Shown: positions 1 through 10,281 of the stretch, one piece after another | Numbering within the stretch: the stretch's first letter is position 1 | Layout of the letters: each line of letters starts with the position of its first letter | Assembly: GCA_905182855.1 (NCBI GenBank) | Contig: CAJJDA010000004.1 | Span: 338,993-402,992 of the forward strand | Source: a gamma proteobacterium HTCC2207 | Lineage (GTDB): Bacteria > Pseudomonadota > Gammaproteobacteria > Pseudomonadales > Porticoccaceae | Direction: 5' to 3' | Length of the DNA stretch: 64,000 nucleotides | Translations under genes and position numbers: made by a program | Notes under the pieces: generated by a model | Seen by the model: the letters and a program-made list of their open reading frames with translations, nothing else | Databases searched by the model: none | What the model was told of the DNA's origin: nothing

Positions 1-158
1 TTCACGGTCTCTATCCTACGGGCTCGGCCTGCAAACTGGAAGAACAGATCAACCAGATAACCGGCACAGTAACTAATGGCCTATTTGCGATTAAACCGGC
101 CGACATACTATTTTTGGCGACCCAGCAGGGCATTGTGACCCATACCGCAAACCCGTAG
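1..158 (+). CDS. rpiA: Ribose-5-phosphate isomerase A, C-terminal fragment
   Basis: The window opens inside a gene read from base 3 and closed by TAG at 156-158, about 51 residues. The segment [18 protein letters not shown], followed by a short beta-rich tail, matches the C-terminus of RpiA, which interconverts ribose-5-phosphate and ribulose-5-phosphate in the cytosolic pentose phosphate pathway. The catalytic residues lie upstream and cannot be checked. It runs towards the DUF2333 gene on the other strand; no intrinsic terminator is evident in the 81-base gap. The call rests on recognition of the tail alone. Confidence 0.75.
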   Translation, partial: HGLYPTGSACKLEEQINQITGTVTNGLFAIKPADILFLATQQGIVTHTANP

Positions 159-239
159 CACTTTAGTGATAGCAGCTGTAGCCGAGGTATAAACGGGGGT
201 CTTTTATCCAGAGCAATTATTAACAGGGTCCTAGTCAGT

Positions 240-1301
240 TTAACCGCGAGTCAGCAAATCCCTCAGATCGATGATCGCCGCATTGGCGCGGCTGATATAA
301 GAGGCCATGACCAAGGAGTGATTCGCCAGCACACCAAAACCCTCGCCGTTTAATATCATTGGCGCATGGACTGCCTGCTGTGTCATCTCTAGCTCACGAA
401 TAATTTGCTGCACACTCACGAGTGCACCTTTCTTTTCCAAGACGCCTGCAAAATCAATTTCGACTGCCCGCAAAAAGTGTATTAACGCCCACGAGGTGCC
501 ACGCGCCTCGTAGTAAACATTATCAATACGCAACCAGCTGGTTTTTATAATCCTCTCACCGGGCGTCGGTGTCGACTGTCGCGCTCCCGAGGCACCAGCA
601 AGATCAGTATTAAGCCTTCTCTGCCCAACACTTGCAGAGAGGCGCTGGGATAAACTTCCAAGCCTTTTCTCAACAGTACCTAGCCAGTAACTAAGATTGT
701 CGGCACGGGTATAAAACTGGGCATCAAACGCGTCATCATTCCCGAGTCGCTTTAAGTAGCCACCGAGATAGTCTCGCGCACCAGCATATTCACTTTCGGG
801 CCAGGGCACCGCCCAGCTGAGGTGATCAATATTAAAGCGGGGTTCGGCCAACGCCAAATCTGGGTCTTCAGTAGACTGGGACTGAGAGCGGCTGAAGGAT
901 TCCCGCATCGCCTTGCTAAGATCTCGGACCTGCACAATAACCCCAAACTCCCAGCTGGGCAGATTATCTAGCCAGACACCCGGCGGAATAACGTCGTTGC
1001 TAAGATAGCCACCCGGCTTACTGAGCAGTATATCAATTACCTTCATCAGCGTTGCCGTGGTCACAGCACCGGGCGTCGCAGTAGCAAGATTGTCCGCTGA
1101 AGGTCGAACATCAAACGACTCAGGCTCAGCACTCCAGTACCAACCTAGCGCGGTCAATAACAACAATACTATCAACAGCCCCATAATCCCAATACGCACG
1201 CCTTTGGGAGCTCGCTGGCCAAGATAATCCTCAGACACCGTATCACTGACCGCGCTATAGGAGCGACGCCACCGAGACTTTACGCGCCCATAAAAGCTCA
1301 T
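240..1301 (-). CDS. DUF2333 family inner-membrane-anchored protein
   Basis: A 353-residue protein with a basic, soluble N-terminus, one membrane helix at about residues 36-56 (GIMGLLIVLLLLTALGWYW) and a large C-terminal part expected in the periplasm. Overall form and order match DUF2333, a proteobacterial family with no assigned biochemical role that I know of. Its ATG overlaps the TAA of the copper chaperone gene upstream, so the two are probably translationally coupled. That pairing hints at an envelope role but does not prove one. The start is fixed by the overlap. Confidence 0.75.
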   Translation of the reverse strand: MSFYGRVKSRWRRSYSAVSDTVSEDYLGQRAPKGVRIGIMGLLIVLLLLTALGWYWSAEPESFDVRPSADNLATATPGAVTTATLMKVIDILLSKPGGYLSNDVIPPGVWLDNLPSWEFGVIVQVRDLSKAMRESFSRSQSQSTEDPDLALAEPRFNIDHLSWAVPWPESEYAGARDYLGGYLKRLGNDDAFDAQFYTRADNLSYWLGTVEKRLGSLSQRLSASVGQRRLNTDLAGASGARQSTPTPGERIIKTSWLRIDNVYYEARGTSWALIHFLRAVEIDFAGVLEKKGALVSVQQIIRELEMTQQAVHAPMILNGEGFGVLANHSLVMASYISRANAAIIDLRDLLTRG

Positions 1302-1750
1302 TAATGATGCATCCCTGTCATTGGCTTCTGGATCAGGCTACGTGTTTCTGCCGTAAAACTAATGGTCCCGCATTGATCCGAGGCGATCTCCATCTGCGTA
1401 GTGTCTCCGACGTTAAGTGTCTTGTCTATGTCGAACAACATAATATGAAGGGTCCCCGGAGAGAAGGCAACCGTTTGGCCGGCGGCAACCAACACGCTAT
1501 CCACCTTTCGCATTTGCATCATGCCCTGCGCGTGCTGGTGCTCATGGAACTCAACACGCGGGCTAATAGCGGAGGTGCCGCTCAGCAATCGGCAGTGGTT
1601 AAGGCTATTATTCGTCACAGAAAGAAAGCCAGCTGTCATGGTCTGTCCCGGAGGCATGGTTCGGATATAGGCACTATTTACAGATAGATCAACGGCATGA
1701 ACACCGACCGATGCGGACAGTAATAGGATCAGAGTTGTGAGTTTTTGCAT
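1301..1750 (-). CDS. Periplasmic copper chaperone PCu(A)C family
   Basis: A 149-residue secreted protein. The N-terminus has a signal peptide (basic start, LTTLILLLSASVGVHA) ending in an AxA-like site. The core carries the copper ligand pattern of PCu(A)C proteins: a His/Met-rich stretch HEHQHAQGMMQM followed about 20 residues later by HIM. Family members bind Cu(I) in the periplasm and deliver it to the CuA site of cytochrome oxidase. I chose the ATG at 1750 because GAGG lies six bases before it; an in-frame ATG 12 bases upstream is possible. It is divergent from dsbD, a thiol reductase that can serve copper-site assembly. Confidence 0.85.
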   Translation of the reverse strand: MQKLTTLILLLSASVGVHAVDLSVNSAYIRTMPPGQTMTAGFLSVTNNSLNHCRLLSGTSAISPRVEFHEHQHAQGMMQMRKVDSVLVAAGQTVAFSPGTLHIMLFDIDKTLNVGDTTQMEIASDQCGTISFTAETRSLIQKPMTGMHH

Positions 1751-1899
1751 TATGTACCTCATTTAAACTATAGCATGGTGTTGGGCGTAAGGACTTCTGA
1801 ACAGACATTTTTTAACGCCGACTACTGTCGCGAAATGTTACAGTACCTTGGACAAATTCGATAACCCCAATTAGCGGCAGCGCAGGATATTTGGCGACT

Positions 1900-3655
1900 A
1901 TGAAGAAAATTACTACGTTTATTGCCTTGTTCATATTATGCATGAATGTGTCCACGGTCTTTGCACAAATTTCGCTGGACAGTGAACAGAGACCTGTACG
2001 AGCAGACCAATAGCCTCGTCAACGTCAGCGGCACTGATAGCAGCTTTGTTCCGGTGGAGCAGGCCTATCAGGTCAGTGTCAGAGTCGAGCAAAATCAACT
2101 GCTGCTCGATTGGTCGATACGAGACGGCTATTACCTTTACCGAGATCGCTTTAAGTTTAATGCGGTCGATGCCAACAGCCAGCTTAGCCGCCCTATATTT
2201 ACGGCAGGAAAGGTTAAGTGGGATGAGTATTTTGAGGCTGAATTAGAAGTCTATTATCGTCAAACCACTGTGATACTTCCCTTCAAGACGGATGCAGAGC
2301 AACTGGAAATACAGATGGAATCTCAGGGCTGCGCGGACGCAGGGCTCTGTTATCCACCGTTTAAACAGTGGTTAACTGTTGACCTTACCAACGGCATCGC
2401 CGAAATCAGCGCCACTCCGTCCATTTCCGCCAAGGCAGCCAAAGCTACCGACAGCGACCCAAGTGAGGTTTCGTTGCTTTGGATTCTAACCTTTGCATTA
2501 GCTGGAGGTATGATTCTCAATTTAATGCCCTGTGTTTTTCCGGTACTTTCGATCAAGGCTATGAGCTTTGCCATGACCCACCAGACCGACCAGAGTAAGC
2601 GCAGTCATGGCCTCGCCTACACCGCGGGTGTAGTCTCAAGCTTTGTGGCTATTGCAGCTGTAATGCTGTCACTGCGGGCCGCTGGAGAAGCCATTGGTTG
2701 GGGCTTTCAATTACAGTCTCCGCTATTTGTTATCTTTCTGATCTATTTATTTTTTGTGATGGGGTTAGCCTTTTCGGGTTATTTAGAAATTGGCAGTGGC
2801 CTGATGTCAGTTGGGCAGTCGGCAGATAATGATGACAGCCTGCCATCCTCTTTTATGACTGGCGTATTGGCAACCACAATAGCGAGCCCATGTACTGCTC
2901 CATTCATGGGCCCTGCTCTCGGGTATGCAATCGCCCAGCCTTCCTATGTGGCATTGCTAGTATTTGCCTTTTTAGGACTAGGCATGGCGCTGCCATTTGT
3001 TCTACTCACATGGATACCCAGCCTAAGTAACAAGTTGCCCCGCCCCGGCCAGTGGATGGATACGTTTAAGCAGTTTTTAGCATTCCCTCTGTATTTGACT
3101 GCGGTTTGGCTGTTGTGGGTCGCTGGGCGTCAAACCAGCGTCGATGTAGCGGCAACCGTGGTCGCCGGCCTGGTATTAATCGCCATGGCCATCTGGCTAT
3201 GGAAGCTCAAGCAGGCCTCCGGAGTGACTCGGAGCAAAACTCTTGCCGCCCTCTGTATCGCTATGGCGCTTACAGTGCCGGTTATGTCAGTGTCGAAATC
3301 CCAAGAGCCACCTCTTTGGCAGCCTTATTCTGAAGAGTTGCTCGGTGAACTCCGGCAGGCGGGCAAGCCAGTTTTTGTCAACCTGACAGCGGACTGGTGT
3401 ATCACCTGCTTAGTCAACGAAAGGGTCGCTATTGGGTCAGACGCCTTTTATCAGTCGCTAGCTGAAAATAACATCACCTACCTTAAAGGTGACTGGACCA
3501 ATAATGATGCAAAGATCACAAAACTGTTAAATCAATACCAGCGCAGCGGCGTGCCGCTCTACCTGATGTACCCAAACGGGCCGGGCGAAGCAGAAATATT
3601 GCCGCAAATACTTCTAAAACCCATGATTGCAGCGGCAATAAATCGAGCAAAGTAA
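1900..3655 (+). CDS. dsbD: Thiol:disulfide interchange protein DsbD (one frame break near N-terminus)
   Basis: DsbD carries electrons from cytoplasmic thioredoxin across the inner membrane to periplasmic disulfide isomerases and cytochrome maturation factors. All three modules are visible: an N-terminal domain with its cysteine pair in GCADAGLCYPP, a membrane domain with cysteines in LNLMPCVFPVL and ASPCTAPFMG, and a C-terminal thioredoxin domain with active site WCITC. The signal peptide (MKKITTFIALFILCMNVSTV) starts at ATG 1900 in one frame and runs to a stop at 2011-2013; the mature protein is read one base later, open from about 1946. Removing one base between 1969 and 2010 gives 584 residues, normal for the family. 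An internal start at 1946 would lose the export signal. Confidence 0.9.
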
Positions 3656-3731
3656 CGATTTTGTAGATTTTAGCGTTTTCGAATTATAGGCTCATGTTTG
3701 GCGAATTTAATGCAACTTCGTCGTTAATGCG

Positions 3732-3873
3732 CCTCAAATTGGCGCGAAAATGCCCTTATATGAGCGCATCTTCGGATTTAAAGCCCCCTCAAATGGGTAA
3801 CGCCCTGAAACGTGCCGATAAATTACCGTAAATTCCTCTAAATTCGGCGAAAATGCCATGATATGCTGAGTGC
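3732..3873 (+). repeat. Two imperfect ~40-base direct repeats upstream of aroQ
   Basis: The 280-base gap between dsbD and aroQ holds two similar units at about 3732-3767 and 3834-3873. Each contains CCTC, AAATT, GGCG, AAAATGCC, then ATATG and an AG(C/T)GC-like end, differing by small gaps. A weaker CCTCAAAT unit lies between them near 3786. The placement ahead of the aroQ-accB-accC-prmA operon suggests regulation or duplicated promoter DNA, which is inference. Confidence 0.5.
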
Positions 3874-3935
3874 CTAGACAGTTCTGATGTTTTAGTGCAG
3901 ACTGGCTTCTGTTCACTTCTTGTTAAGGCCTTATT

Positions 3936-4376
3936 ATGTCAACGATTCTGTTGTTGCACGGTCCAAATCTAAATCTTCTCGGTACCAGAGAGCCAGAGCT
4001 TTATGGGTCTATGTCTCTGACACAGATCAATCAACGCCTCACTGACTTAACGCTCTCAGCAGGCCACCATTTGCTGGCACTGCAAAGCAATGCCGAGTAT
4101 GAGTTGATTCAGCGCATTCATGATGCAAAGCAAGAGGCTGTAGATTTTATCATTTTCAATCCCGGTGCATTCACTCATACCAGTGTGGCGCTGCGCGACG
4201 CTCTGCTGGGCGTAGAGATCCCCTTTATCGAGGTGCACCTGTCTAACGTGCACGCTCGCGAGGAGTTTCGTCATCACTCGTATTTCTCAGACATTGCCGA
4301 GGGCGTTATTTGCGGCTTTGGCCCTAAAAGTTATGACCTTGCCCTGCAGGCTGCGTTGGACAAGCTCAACCACTAG
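3936..4376 (+). CDS. aroQ: 3-dehydroquinate dehydratase, type II
   Basis: A 146-residue type II dehydroquinase that converts 3-dehydroquinate to 3-dehydroshikimate in the cytosolic shikimate pathway. Family motifs are present in order: [16 protein letters not shown] at the N-terminus with the catalytic loop Arg and Tyr, [17 protein letters not shown] near the middle, and [16 protein letters not shown] with the catalytic His. Length is typical of the dodecameric bacterial enzyme. It is the first gene of an aroQ-accB-accC-prmA run, with accB starting 20 bases after its stop, an order also found in Pseudomonas. Confidence 0.97.
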   Translation: MSTILLLHGPNLNLLGTREPELYGSMSLTQINQRLTDLTLSAGHHLLALQSNAEYELIQRIHDAKQEAVDFIIFNPGAFTHTSVALRDALLGVEIPFIEVHLSNVHAREEFRHHSYFSDIAEGVICGFGPKSYDLALQAALDKLNH

Positions 4377-4396
4377 TTACCGAAAGAGAGACTACA

Positions 4397-4859
4397 ATGG
4401 ATATTCGTAAAGTTAAGAAGCTCATTGAATTGCTGGAGGATTCCAACATTAATGAGCTGGAAATTACTGAGGGTGAGGAATCAGTACGCATTAGCCGCGG
4501 CGTTCCTATGGCATCTTATGCCCCACCGGCTTTAACCCCAGCACCCATGCATGGCCGCACCGCTTGCGCCAGCGCCGCCCCCCGTTGCAGCGCGCCCAAC
4601 AGAGCCGGCCAGTGCAGACCTGGCGGGTCATGTTGTCCGCTCACCCATGGTAGGCAGCTTTTACGGCGCGCCAGCACCAGGTTCACCTGCCTTTGTCAGC
4701 GTCGGCCAGAAAGTTGCCTCCGGTGATGTACTCTGTATCATCGAAGCGATGAAAATGATGAATCAGATTGAAGCGGACAAGGACGGCACTATCGGCGCTA
4801 TTTTGATCGAAGATGGTGAGCCCGTTGAGTTTGACCAGCCCATGTTCACCATTATCTAG
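4397..4859 (+). CDS. accB: Biotin carboxyl carrier protein AccB (frame break in linker)
   Basis: AccB carries biotin for acetyl-CoA carboxylase, the first step of fatty acid synthesis. The N-terminal segment ([20 protein letters not shown]) follows an AGAGAG ribosome site. The biotinyl domain, with biotinylated lysine in EAMKMMNQ, is read one base later. The switch lies in the Ala/Pro linker, about 4544-4556, where the first frame stops giving Ala/Pro and the second begins MAAPLAPAP. Deleting one base gives 153 residues, normal for the family. AccB is essential in bacteria that make fatty acids and no second copy is visible here, so a sequence error is likelier than a true null. Confidence 0.93.
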
Positions 4860-4869
4860 GAGCCCGATC

Positions 4870-6210
4870 ATGCTCGATAAAGTGCTTATCGCCAATCGCG
4901 GCGAAATTGCCTTAAGAATACTGCGCGCCTGTAAAGAACTGGATATCAAAACGGTTGCCGTCCATTCTAAAATTGATGCTGACCTCAAACATGTCAAGCT
5001 GGCAGACCAGGCGGTATGTATTGGCCCAAACCCTTCACCGCAGAGCTATCTAAACGTTCCCGCTATTATTAGCGCGATGGAGATTTCTGGCGCTCAGGCG
5101 GTGCACCCAGGCTATGGATTCTTAGCAGAGAATGCTGATTTCGCCGAACAGGTGGAAAATAGTGGTTTTGTATTTATTGGTCCCACCGCGGAGGTAATCC
5201 GTGTCATGGGCGACAAGGTAGCGGCTATCAGGGCTATGAAGGCCGCAGGTGTGCCAACGGTGCCCGGTTCTGATGGCCCCCTGTCAAACGATCCTGAACA
5301 ACTAAAAACCACGGCACTGCGTATTGGCTATCCGGTGATTATCAAGGCAGCCGCAGGTGGCGGTGGTCGCGGTATGCGGGTGGTCGAGAACGAGCAGGCA
5401 CTAGTCAACGCAGTAGCTATTACTAAGACCGAAGCCACGGCGGCGTTTGGTGATGGTACGGTCTATATGGAGAAGTTTTTACAAAATCCCCGCCATGTTG
5501 AAGTGCAGGTTTTGTCCGATGGTCAGGGACATGCAATCCATCTAGGCGACCGCGACTGTTCACTGCAGCGCCGGCATCAGAAAGTCCTAGAAGAGGCTCC
5601 GGCACCTGGAATTCCTGAAGAGGCACGTCAGGCTGTTTTCGAAAGCTGCGTCAATGCCTGTATTCAGATCAACTATCGCGGTGCTGGCACGTTTGAATTT
5701 CTCTACGAAGATGGCTGCTTTTACTTTATCGAAATGAACACAAGAGTTCAGGTAGAGCATCCCGTGTCAGAGATGATTACCGGTGTTGATATTGTCAAGG
5801 AACAACTGCTAATTGCGAGCGGTAGGCCATTGAGCTTTAAGCAGGAAGACATTATTTTTCGCGGCCATTCGTTTGAATGCCGAATCAATGCGGAAGACCC
5901 AGTGACCTTTATGCCCCAGCCCGGCACCATTATTGCTTACCATGCTCCCGGCGGTAACGGCGTGCGCGTTGATTCACACATATACAATGGTTATCGGGTG
6001 CCCCCTAACTATGACTCACTAATCGGCAAGATTATCACTTATGGCCGCGACAGAAGCTCTGCCTTATCCAGAATGCGCAATGCCCTTGATGAAATGGTTA
6101 TTGACGGGATTAAAACCAACATTGATTTACATGCTGATTTAGTCCGCGACGAAGCCTTTAAAAAGGGCGGCGTCAACATTCATTATCTGGAAAAGAAACT
6201 AGGGCTATAG
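4870..6210 (+). CDS. accC: Acetyl-CoA carboxylase, biotin carboxylase subunit
   Basis: A 446-residue biotin carboxylase that uses ATP and bicarbonate to carboxylate the biotin on AccB. It starts [16 protein letters not shown], has the glycine-rich ATP loop [14 protein letters not shown] of the ATP-grasp fold, and the catalytic segment [16 protein letters not shown] chose ATG 4870 because AGGAG lies just before it and homologues start there; an upstream in-frame extension reads through the end of accB. Gap to accB is 10 bases, so the two are co-translated, fitting their shared complex. Confidence 0.98.
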   Translation: MLDKVLIANRGEIALRILRACKELDIKTVAVHSKIDADLKHVKLADQAVCIGPNPSPQSYLNVPAIISAMEISGAQAVHPGYGFLAENADFAEQVENSGFVFIGPTAEVIRVMGDKVAAIRAMKAAGVPTVPGSDGPLSNDPEQLKTTALRIGYPVIIKAAAGGGGRGMRVVENEQALVNAVAITKTEATAAFGDGTVYMEKFLQNPRHVEVQVLSDGQGHAIHLGDRDCSLQRRHQKVLEEAPAPGIPEEARQAVFESCVNACIQINYRGAGTFEFLYEDGCFYFIEMNTRVQVEHPVSEMITGVDIVKEQLLIASGRPLSFKQEDIIFRGHSFECRINAEDPVTFMPQPGTIIAYHAPGGNGVRVDSHIYNGYRVPPNYDSLIGKIITYGRDRSSALSRMRNALDEMVIDGIKTNIDLHADLVRDEAFKKGGVNIHYLEKKLGL

Positions 6211-6236
6211 CCTCTCCAGCCCGACCGAGTAACGCT

Positions 6237-7118
6237 ATGCAATGGCTACAATTACTGATTGATGTGACTCGAGAACGCAGCGCCATGGTTGAAGACGCCA
6301 TGCTTGAGTGCGGTGCGGTCTCCGTGACCCTTGAAGATGCAGCAGATCAACCGATCTACGCGCCGGGTATTGGAGAGCAGCCTCTGTGGGATAACTGCAC
6401 AGCCAAGGCGCTATTTTCTGCTTCCATCGATATTGCCCGTCCTTATCGGCGGCTTTCTGATCTACTTGGATCTGCACCTGCCGTGCGCTGGGAACTACTC
6501 GAAGACAAGGACTGGTCGGAAGAGTGGAAGAAGTATTTCCAGCCGCTGAAATGTGGCACTCGTCTTTGGATCTGTCCCAGCTGGATCGATCCACCAGAAC
6601 CCAGCGCGATCAATCTGAGTCTTGATCCCGGCCTGGCGTTTGGTACAGGCAGCCACCCCACCACCCATCTTTGCTTGCGTTGGATCGACCAACAGGACCT
6701 CACCGGAAAAATTGTGATTGATTATGGATGCGGATCTGGCATTTTAGGTATTGCTGCACTGTTGCTGGGCGCAGAAAAAGTCTATGCCGTAGACAATGAT
6801 CCCCAGGCGCTGCTTGCCAGTCGCGACAATGCCCAGCGCAACCAAATTGTCGATGATCGACTAATGACTTTTCTACCCGAGGATGTTCCCAGAGACCTCA
6901 AAGCCGAAGTCATGCTGGCAAACATTTTAGCCGCACCGCTAATACAGCTAGCACCCGTGATCAGCGACCTGACCGGCGCCAACGGGCTGCTCTGCCTGTC
7001 GGGCCTGTTAGAAAGCCAGATAGATGATGTGTCCGAACCCTACTTAGCACATTTCGACTTTTCCACAGCTGCCAGCCAATCTGATTGGAGTCAACTAAGC
7101 GCTATCAAAGTGCGCTAA
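6237..7118 (+). CDS. prmA: Ribosomal protein L11 methyltransferase
   Basis: A 293-residue SAM-dependent enzyme that trimethylates ribosomal protein L11. The N-terminal substrate-recognition domain (MQWLQLLIDVTRERSAMVED) is followed by the linker and a class I methyltransferase domain with the SAM motif DYGCGSGILGIAA and the GTGSHPTTHLCLRW segment typical of PrmA. It starts 26 bases after accC and is probably the last gene of that operon. In Pseudomonas a small zinc-ribbon gene lies between prmA and dusB; no such gene is present here. Confidence 0.96.
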   Translation: MQWLQLLIDVTRERSAMVEDAMLECGAVSVTLEDAADQPIYAPGIGEQPLWDNCTAKALFSASIDIARPYRRLSDLLGSAPAVRWELLEDKDWSEEWKKYFQPLKCGTRLWICPSWIDPPEPSAINLSLDPGLAFGTGSHPTTHLCLRWIDQQDLTGKIVIDYGCGSGILGIAALLLGAEKVYAVDNDPQALLASRDNAQRNQIVDDRLMTFLPEDVPRDLKAEVMLANILAAPLIQLAPVISDLTGANGLLCLSGLLESQIDDVSEPYLAHFDFSTAASQSDWSQLSAIKVR

Positions 7119-7361
7119 CCATCGTACAGAGCTACAATCTCCGCTGTCTTGAGAGCGGATGTCGCGCACCTTAGGGATACAGCAATCTGGCAGGACAACC
7201 AATGAGTAAAATTCTCAGGCCTGCAGGCCACACACTATTGCGAGCAAACTTATTATCGATTTGTCCAATTGATCACTTTTTAATCAGGAGCGCAGAGGTT
7301 ATTATGGCGTTTTGGTTAATCTCAATTCCATAAGCTAAAGTCAAAAAATATAGAGAACCAC
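7119..7361. other. Gap between prmA and dusB, no gene recognised
   Basis: This 243-base gap has no supported coding sequence. TCCGCT and AGCGGA near 7143-7162 can form a six-base stem but no U-run follows, so it is not a standard intrinsic terminator. I looked for glycine and SAM riboswitch cores and did not see one I could support. A promoter for dusB-fis is expected here but no clear hexamer pair stands out. Confidence 0.4.
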
Positions 7362-8348
7362 TTGTTTACTATTGGCCCATACACAGTGCAAAATAAAACG
7401 GTTCTAGCCCCAATGGCTGGCGTGACCGATTTGCCATTTCGACAGCTTTGTCGAGAGATGGGTGCCGGGCTTGTGGTCTCTGAGATGGTGGCCTCTGACC
7501 CCAGCACCTGGGGCACCAGGAAATCTCGCCTGCGCATTCAGTTTGGTGATGAACCGGCTCCGCGTTCGGTGCAGATTGCGGGTTATGATCCTCTGATGAT
7601 GGCCGAGGCTGCGCGATTTAATGTATCTCAGGGCGCGCAAATCATCGATATCAATATGGGCTGTCCGGCAAAGAAAGTCTGCAAGCGCGCTGCAGGGTCC
7701 GCGTTGCTCCAAGACCCAAAGCTGGTAAGCGACATTCTGCATGCAGTCGTTGCAGCCGTCGATGTGCCTGTCACCTTAAAAATCCGCACCGGTTGGGATC
7801 GTCACAATCGCAATGCAGTTACCATCGCCAAGATAGCCGAAGAAGCTGGTGTAGCGGCTCTAGCTGTCCATGGCCGCACCCGCGCCTGCCGCTTTGTCGG
7901 CGAAGTGGAGTACGACACCATTGCACAGGTGGTTGAGGCAGTATCAATTCCTGTGCTAGCCAATGGCGATATCAGCACCCCAGAAAAAGCCCAGTTCGTG
8001 CTGCAATATACTGGCGCTGCAGCCGTCATGATTGGCCGCGCGACTCAGGGTAGCCCTTGGGTATTTAAGCAGATCAATCATTACCTTGAGATCGGCACAT
8101 TGTTGCCACCGCCGAGCTTAGATGAGGCAGGTGCCATAATGCTGCGGCACTTGATAGCCCTGCACGACTTCTATGGCGAAGTGGGTGGCACCTTAATCTC
8201 AAGAAAACATATTGGCTGGTACATAAATCCTATGGCCGGCGGTAAGCAATTTACCCAGCAATTTAATAAACTAGAAAGCACTATGGAACAGCAGGCGTCA
8301 CTGCGGCAGTTTTTCGAAAGTGCTCAATATCAGGAACAGGCCGCATGA
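7362..8348 (+). CDS. dusB: tRNA-dihydrouridine synthase B
   Basis: A 328-residue FMN-dependent enzyme that reduces uridine in the D-loop of tRNA. Motifs follow DusB order: LAPMAGVTDLPFRQLCREMG at the N-terminus, the catalytic-cysteine segment NMGCPAKKVCKRAAGSALL, TLKIRTGW, and HGRTRACRFVGE with FMN-phosphate contacts. The start is a TTG, supported because homologues begin MF.IGPYT at this point and no ATG is better placed; the ribosome site is weak (AGAGAA). It overlaps fis by four bases. The dusB-fis pair is a classic gammaproteobacterial operon in which translation of the first gene feeds Fis synthesis. Confidence 0.96.
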   Translation: MFTIGPYTVQNKTVLAPMAGVTDLPFRQLCREMGAGLVVSEMVASDPSTWGTRKSRLRIQFGDEPAPRSVQIAGYDPLMMAEAARFNVSQGAQIIDINMGCPAKKVCKRAAGSALLQDPKLVSDILHAVVAAVDVPVTLKIRTGWDRHNRNAVTIAKIAEEAGVAALAVHGRTRACRFVGEVEYDTIAQVVEAVSIPVLANGDISTPEKAQFVLQYTGAAAVMIGRATQGSPWVFKQINHYLEIGTLLPPPSLDEAGAIMLRHLIALHDFYGEVGGTLISRKHIGWYINPMAGGKQFTQQFNKLESTMEQQASLRQFFESAQYQEQAA

Positions 8349-8662
8349 CATCAGAAGAAAATATAGAGCGTGACACGCCAGAAAAAATGTCAGACGCAAA
8401 TCCTTACTCAGATAACAATCAGATTACACAGTCCCAGCAGTCTCTACGCTACAGTGTAGCCGAAGCCATGCAGCGCTATTTCCACGACCTTGATGGCCAA
8501 AATACCACAGGCCTCTATGAGTTAGTCATGAATGAAGTGGAGCCGCCGCTACTTGCCGCTGCAATGCATTATACTCGCCAAAACCAAACTAGAACCGCCG
8601 AAATACTCGGCGTCAACCGCGGCACCCTGCGCAAGAAATTAAAACAATACAACCTTCTGTAA
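8345..8662 (+). CDS. fis: DNA-binding protein Fis
   Basis: A 105-residue nucleoid protein that bends DNA and activates stable-RNA promoters. The conserved C-terminal half is clear: YFHDLDGQNTTGLYELVMNE forms the dimer core and the helix-turn-helix follows in TRTAEILGVNRGTLRKKLKQ. The N-terminal 40 residues are polar and variable, as in relatives. The ATG overlaps the dusB stop (ATGA), giving translational coupling. Confidence 0.97.
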   Translation: MTSEENIERDTPEKMSDANPYSDNNQITQSQQSLRYSVAEAMQRYFHDLDGQNTTGLYELVMNEVEPPLLAAAMHYTRQNQTRTAEILGVNRGTLRKKLKQYNLL

Positions 8663-8686
8663 TTACTGTTTCAATTTGAGGAATCC

Positions 8687-10261
8687 ATGAGCGACCTACG
8701 AAAAGTCTCACGCGCCCTAATCAGCGTTTCTGATAAAACGGGCATTGTTGAATTTGCCCAAGCCCTGCGAGCACAAGGCGTCGAACTACTGTCTACCGGC
8801 GGCACCTTTCGCCTTTTAAGCGACAACGATATCGCGGTCACTGAAGTCGCCGACTACACTGGATTTCCAGAGATGATGGACGGACGAGTTAAGACGTTAC
8901 ACCCTAAAATTCATGGCGGTATTTTAGGGCGTCGCGGCCAAGATGATGGCGTAATGGAGGAGCATGGCATCAAGCCAATCGACATGGTAGTCGTGAACCT
9001 CTACCCCTTTGCAGCCACCGTCGCCGACCCCAACTGTAGCCTGCCCAATGCGATAGAAAATATTGATATCGGCGGACCTACGATGGTTCGCTCAGCGGCT
9101 AAGAATCACAAAGATGTTGCCATTGTGGTCAACGCTATTGACTACCAAACCGTAGTCGACGAGATGCAGGCTAATGATGGACAGCTCGATTATCAAACCC
9201 GCTATCTGCTTATGGTTAAAGCCTTTGAGCATACCGCAGGTTACGACGGTATGATCGCCAATCACTTTGGTGCGAGAAATATCCAAAATGTAAAACGTGA
9301 TTTTTCTGATACCTTTAATGTGCAGTACTTTAAAACTCAGGAAATGCGTTACGGCGAGAATCCTCATCAAAAAGCCGCCTTTTATACCGAAGCCAATCCA
9401 ACCGAAGCCAGTGTTGCAACCGCGGTTCAGCTACAGGGTAAAGAGTTATCATTTAATAATATTGCCGATACCGATGCCGCCCTCGAATGTGTCAAACAGT
9501 TTGATCAGCCTGCCTGCGTAATTGTTAAACATGCCAACCCCTGCGGTGTGGCTGTAGCGGTCGACATTAACACAGCCTATGATCTAGCTTTTGCCACAGA
9601 TCCTGAATCATCCTTCGGTGGAATTATCGCCTTTAACCGTGAGCTAGATGCTATTACGGCAGCAAAGATTTGTGAGAAGCAATTTGTTGAAGTCATTATT
9701 GCGCCCTCAGTATCAGCCGATGCCATAGCCGTGGTTGGCGCTAAGAAGAATGTTCGCCTTCTGCAATGTGGCACCTGGGGCACTGAACGACCACAGGACT
9801 TTGACTACAAACGGGTCAATGGCGGCCTATTAATCCAGGACCGTGACAACGGCATGATCACGCAAGCAGATCTCAAGGTTGTTACAGCACGTGTGCCGAC
9901 TGAGTTGGAAATGGGCGATATGTTATTCGCTTGGAAAGTCGCTAAGATGGTCAAGTCTAACGCGATTATCTACGCTAAAGATAATCAGACAGTCGGTGTT
10001 GGCGCTGGACAGATGAGCCGCATTAATAGTGCGCGCATTGCTGGCATCAAAGCCGAGCACGCCGGATTAAAGGTAGTCGGTGCAGTGATGGCCTCCGATG
10101 CATTTTTCCCATTCCGCGATGGAATCGACAACGCAGGTGCCGCCGGAATTAGCTGTATTATCCAGCCCGGGGGATCGATGCGCGACGATGAAGTTGTCGC
10201 CGCGGCTAACGAACATGGCATGGCTATGGTGTTTACTGGCATGCGCCATTTCAGACACTAA
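8687..10261 (+). CDS. purH: Bifunctional AICAR formyltransferase/IMP cyclohydrolase
   Basis: A 524-residue enzyme for the last two steps of IMP synthesis. The N-terminal IMP cyclohydrolase domain has [15 protein letters not shown] and the [20 protein letters not shown] segment; the C-terminal transformylase domain has the AICAR-binding KHANPCG motif and ends in [15 protein letters not shown]. It lies 24 bases after fis behind a TTGAGGAATCC ribosome site. In many relatives purD follows directly; here a terminator closes the unit and purD lies 3.6 kb away. Confidence 0.98.
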   Translation: MSDLRKVSRALISVSDKTGIVEFAQALRAQGVELLSTGGTFRLLSDNDIAVTEVADYTGFPEMMDGRVKTLHPKIHGGILGRRGQDDGVMEEHGIKPIDMVVVNLYPFAATVADPNCSLPNAIENIDIGGPTMVRSAAKNHKDVAIVVNAIDYQTVVDEMQANDGQLDYQTRYLLMVKAFEHTAGYDGMIANHFGARNIQNVKRDFSDTFNVQYFKTQEMRYGENPHQKAAFYTEANPTEASVATAVQLQGKELSFNNIADTDAALECVKQFDQPACVIVKHANPCGVAVAVDINTAYDLAFATDPESSFGGIIAFNRELDAITAAKICEKQFVEVIIAPSVSADAIAVVGAKKNVRLLQCGTWGTERPQDFDYKRVNGGLLIQDRDNGMITQADLKVVTARVPTELEMGDMLFAWKVAKMVKSNAIIYAKDNQTVGVGAGQMSRINSARIAGIKAEHAGLKVVGAVMASDAFFPFRDGIDNAGAAGISCIIQPGGSMRDDEVVAAANEHGMAMVFTGMRHFRH

Positions 10262-10281
10262 GTTAGTATTATTGCAAGCCT

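Noticed and set aside
1304..1687. 127-codon open frame opposite the copper chaperone gene
   Set aside because: It is antisense to a clear secreted protein, lacks a ribosome site and has no recognisable content.
7140..7260. Possible glycine or SAM riboswitch before dusB
   Set aside because: A few fragments such as CTCAGGC resemble riboswitch pieces, but the core order and paired stems are missing and dusB is not a usual target.
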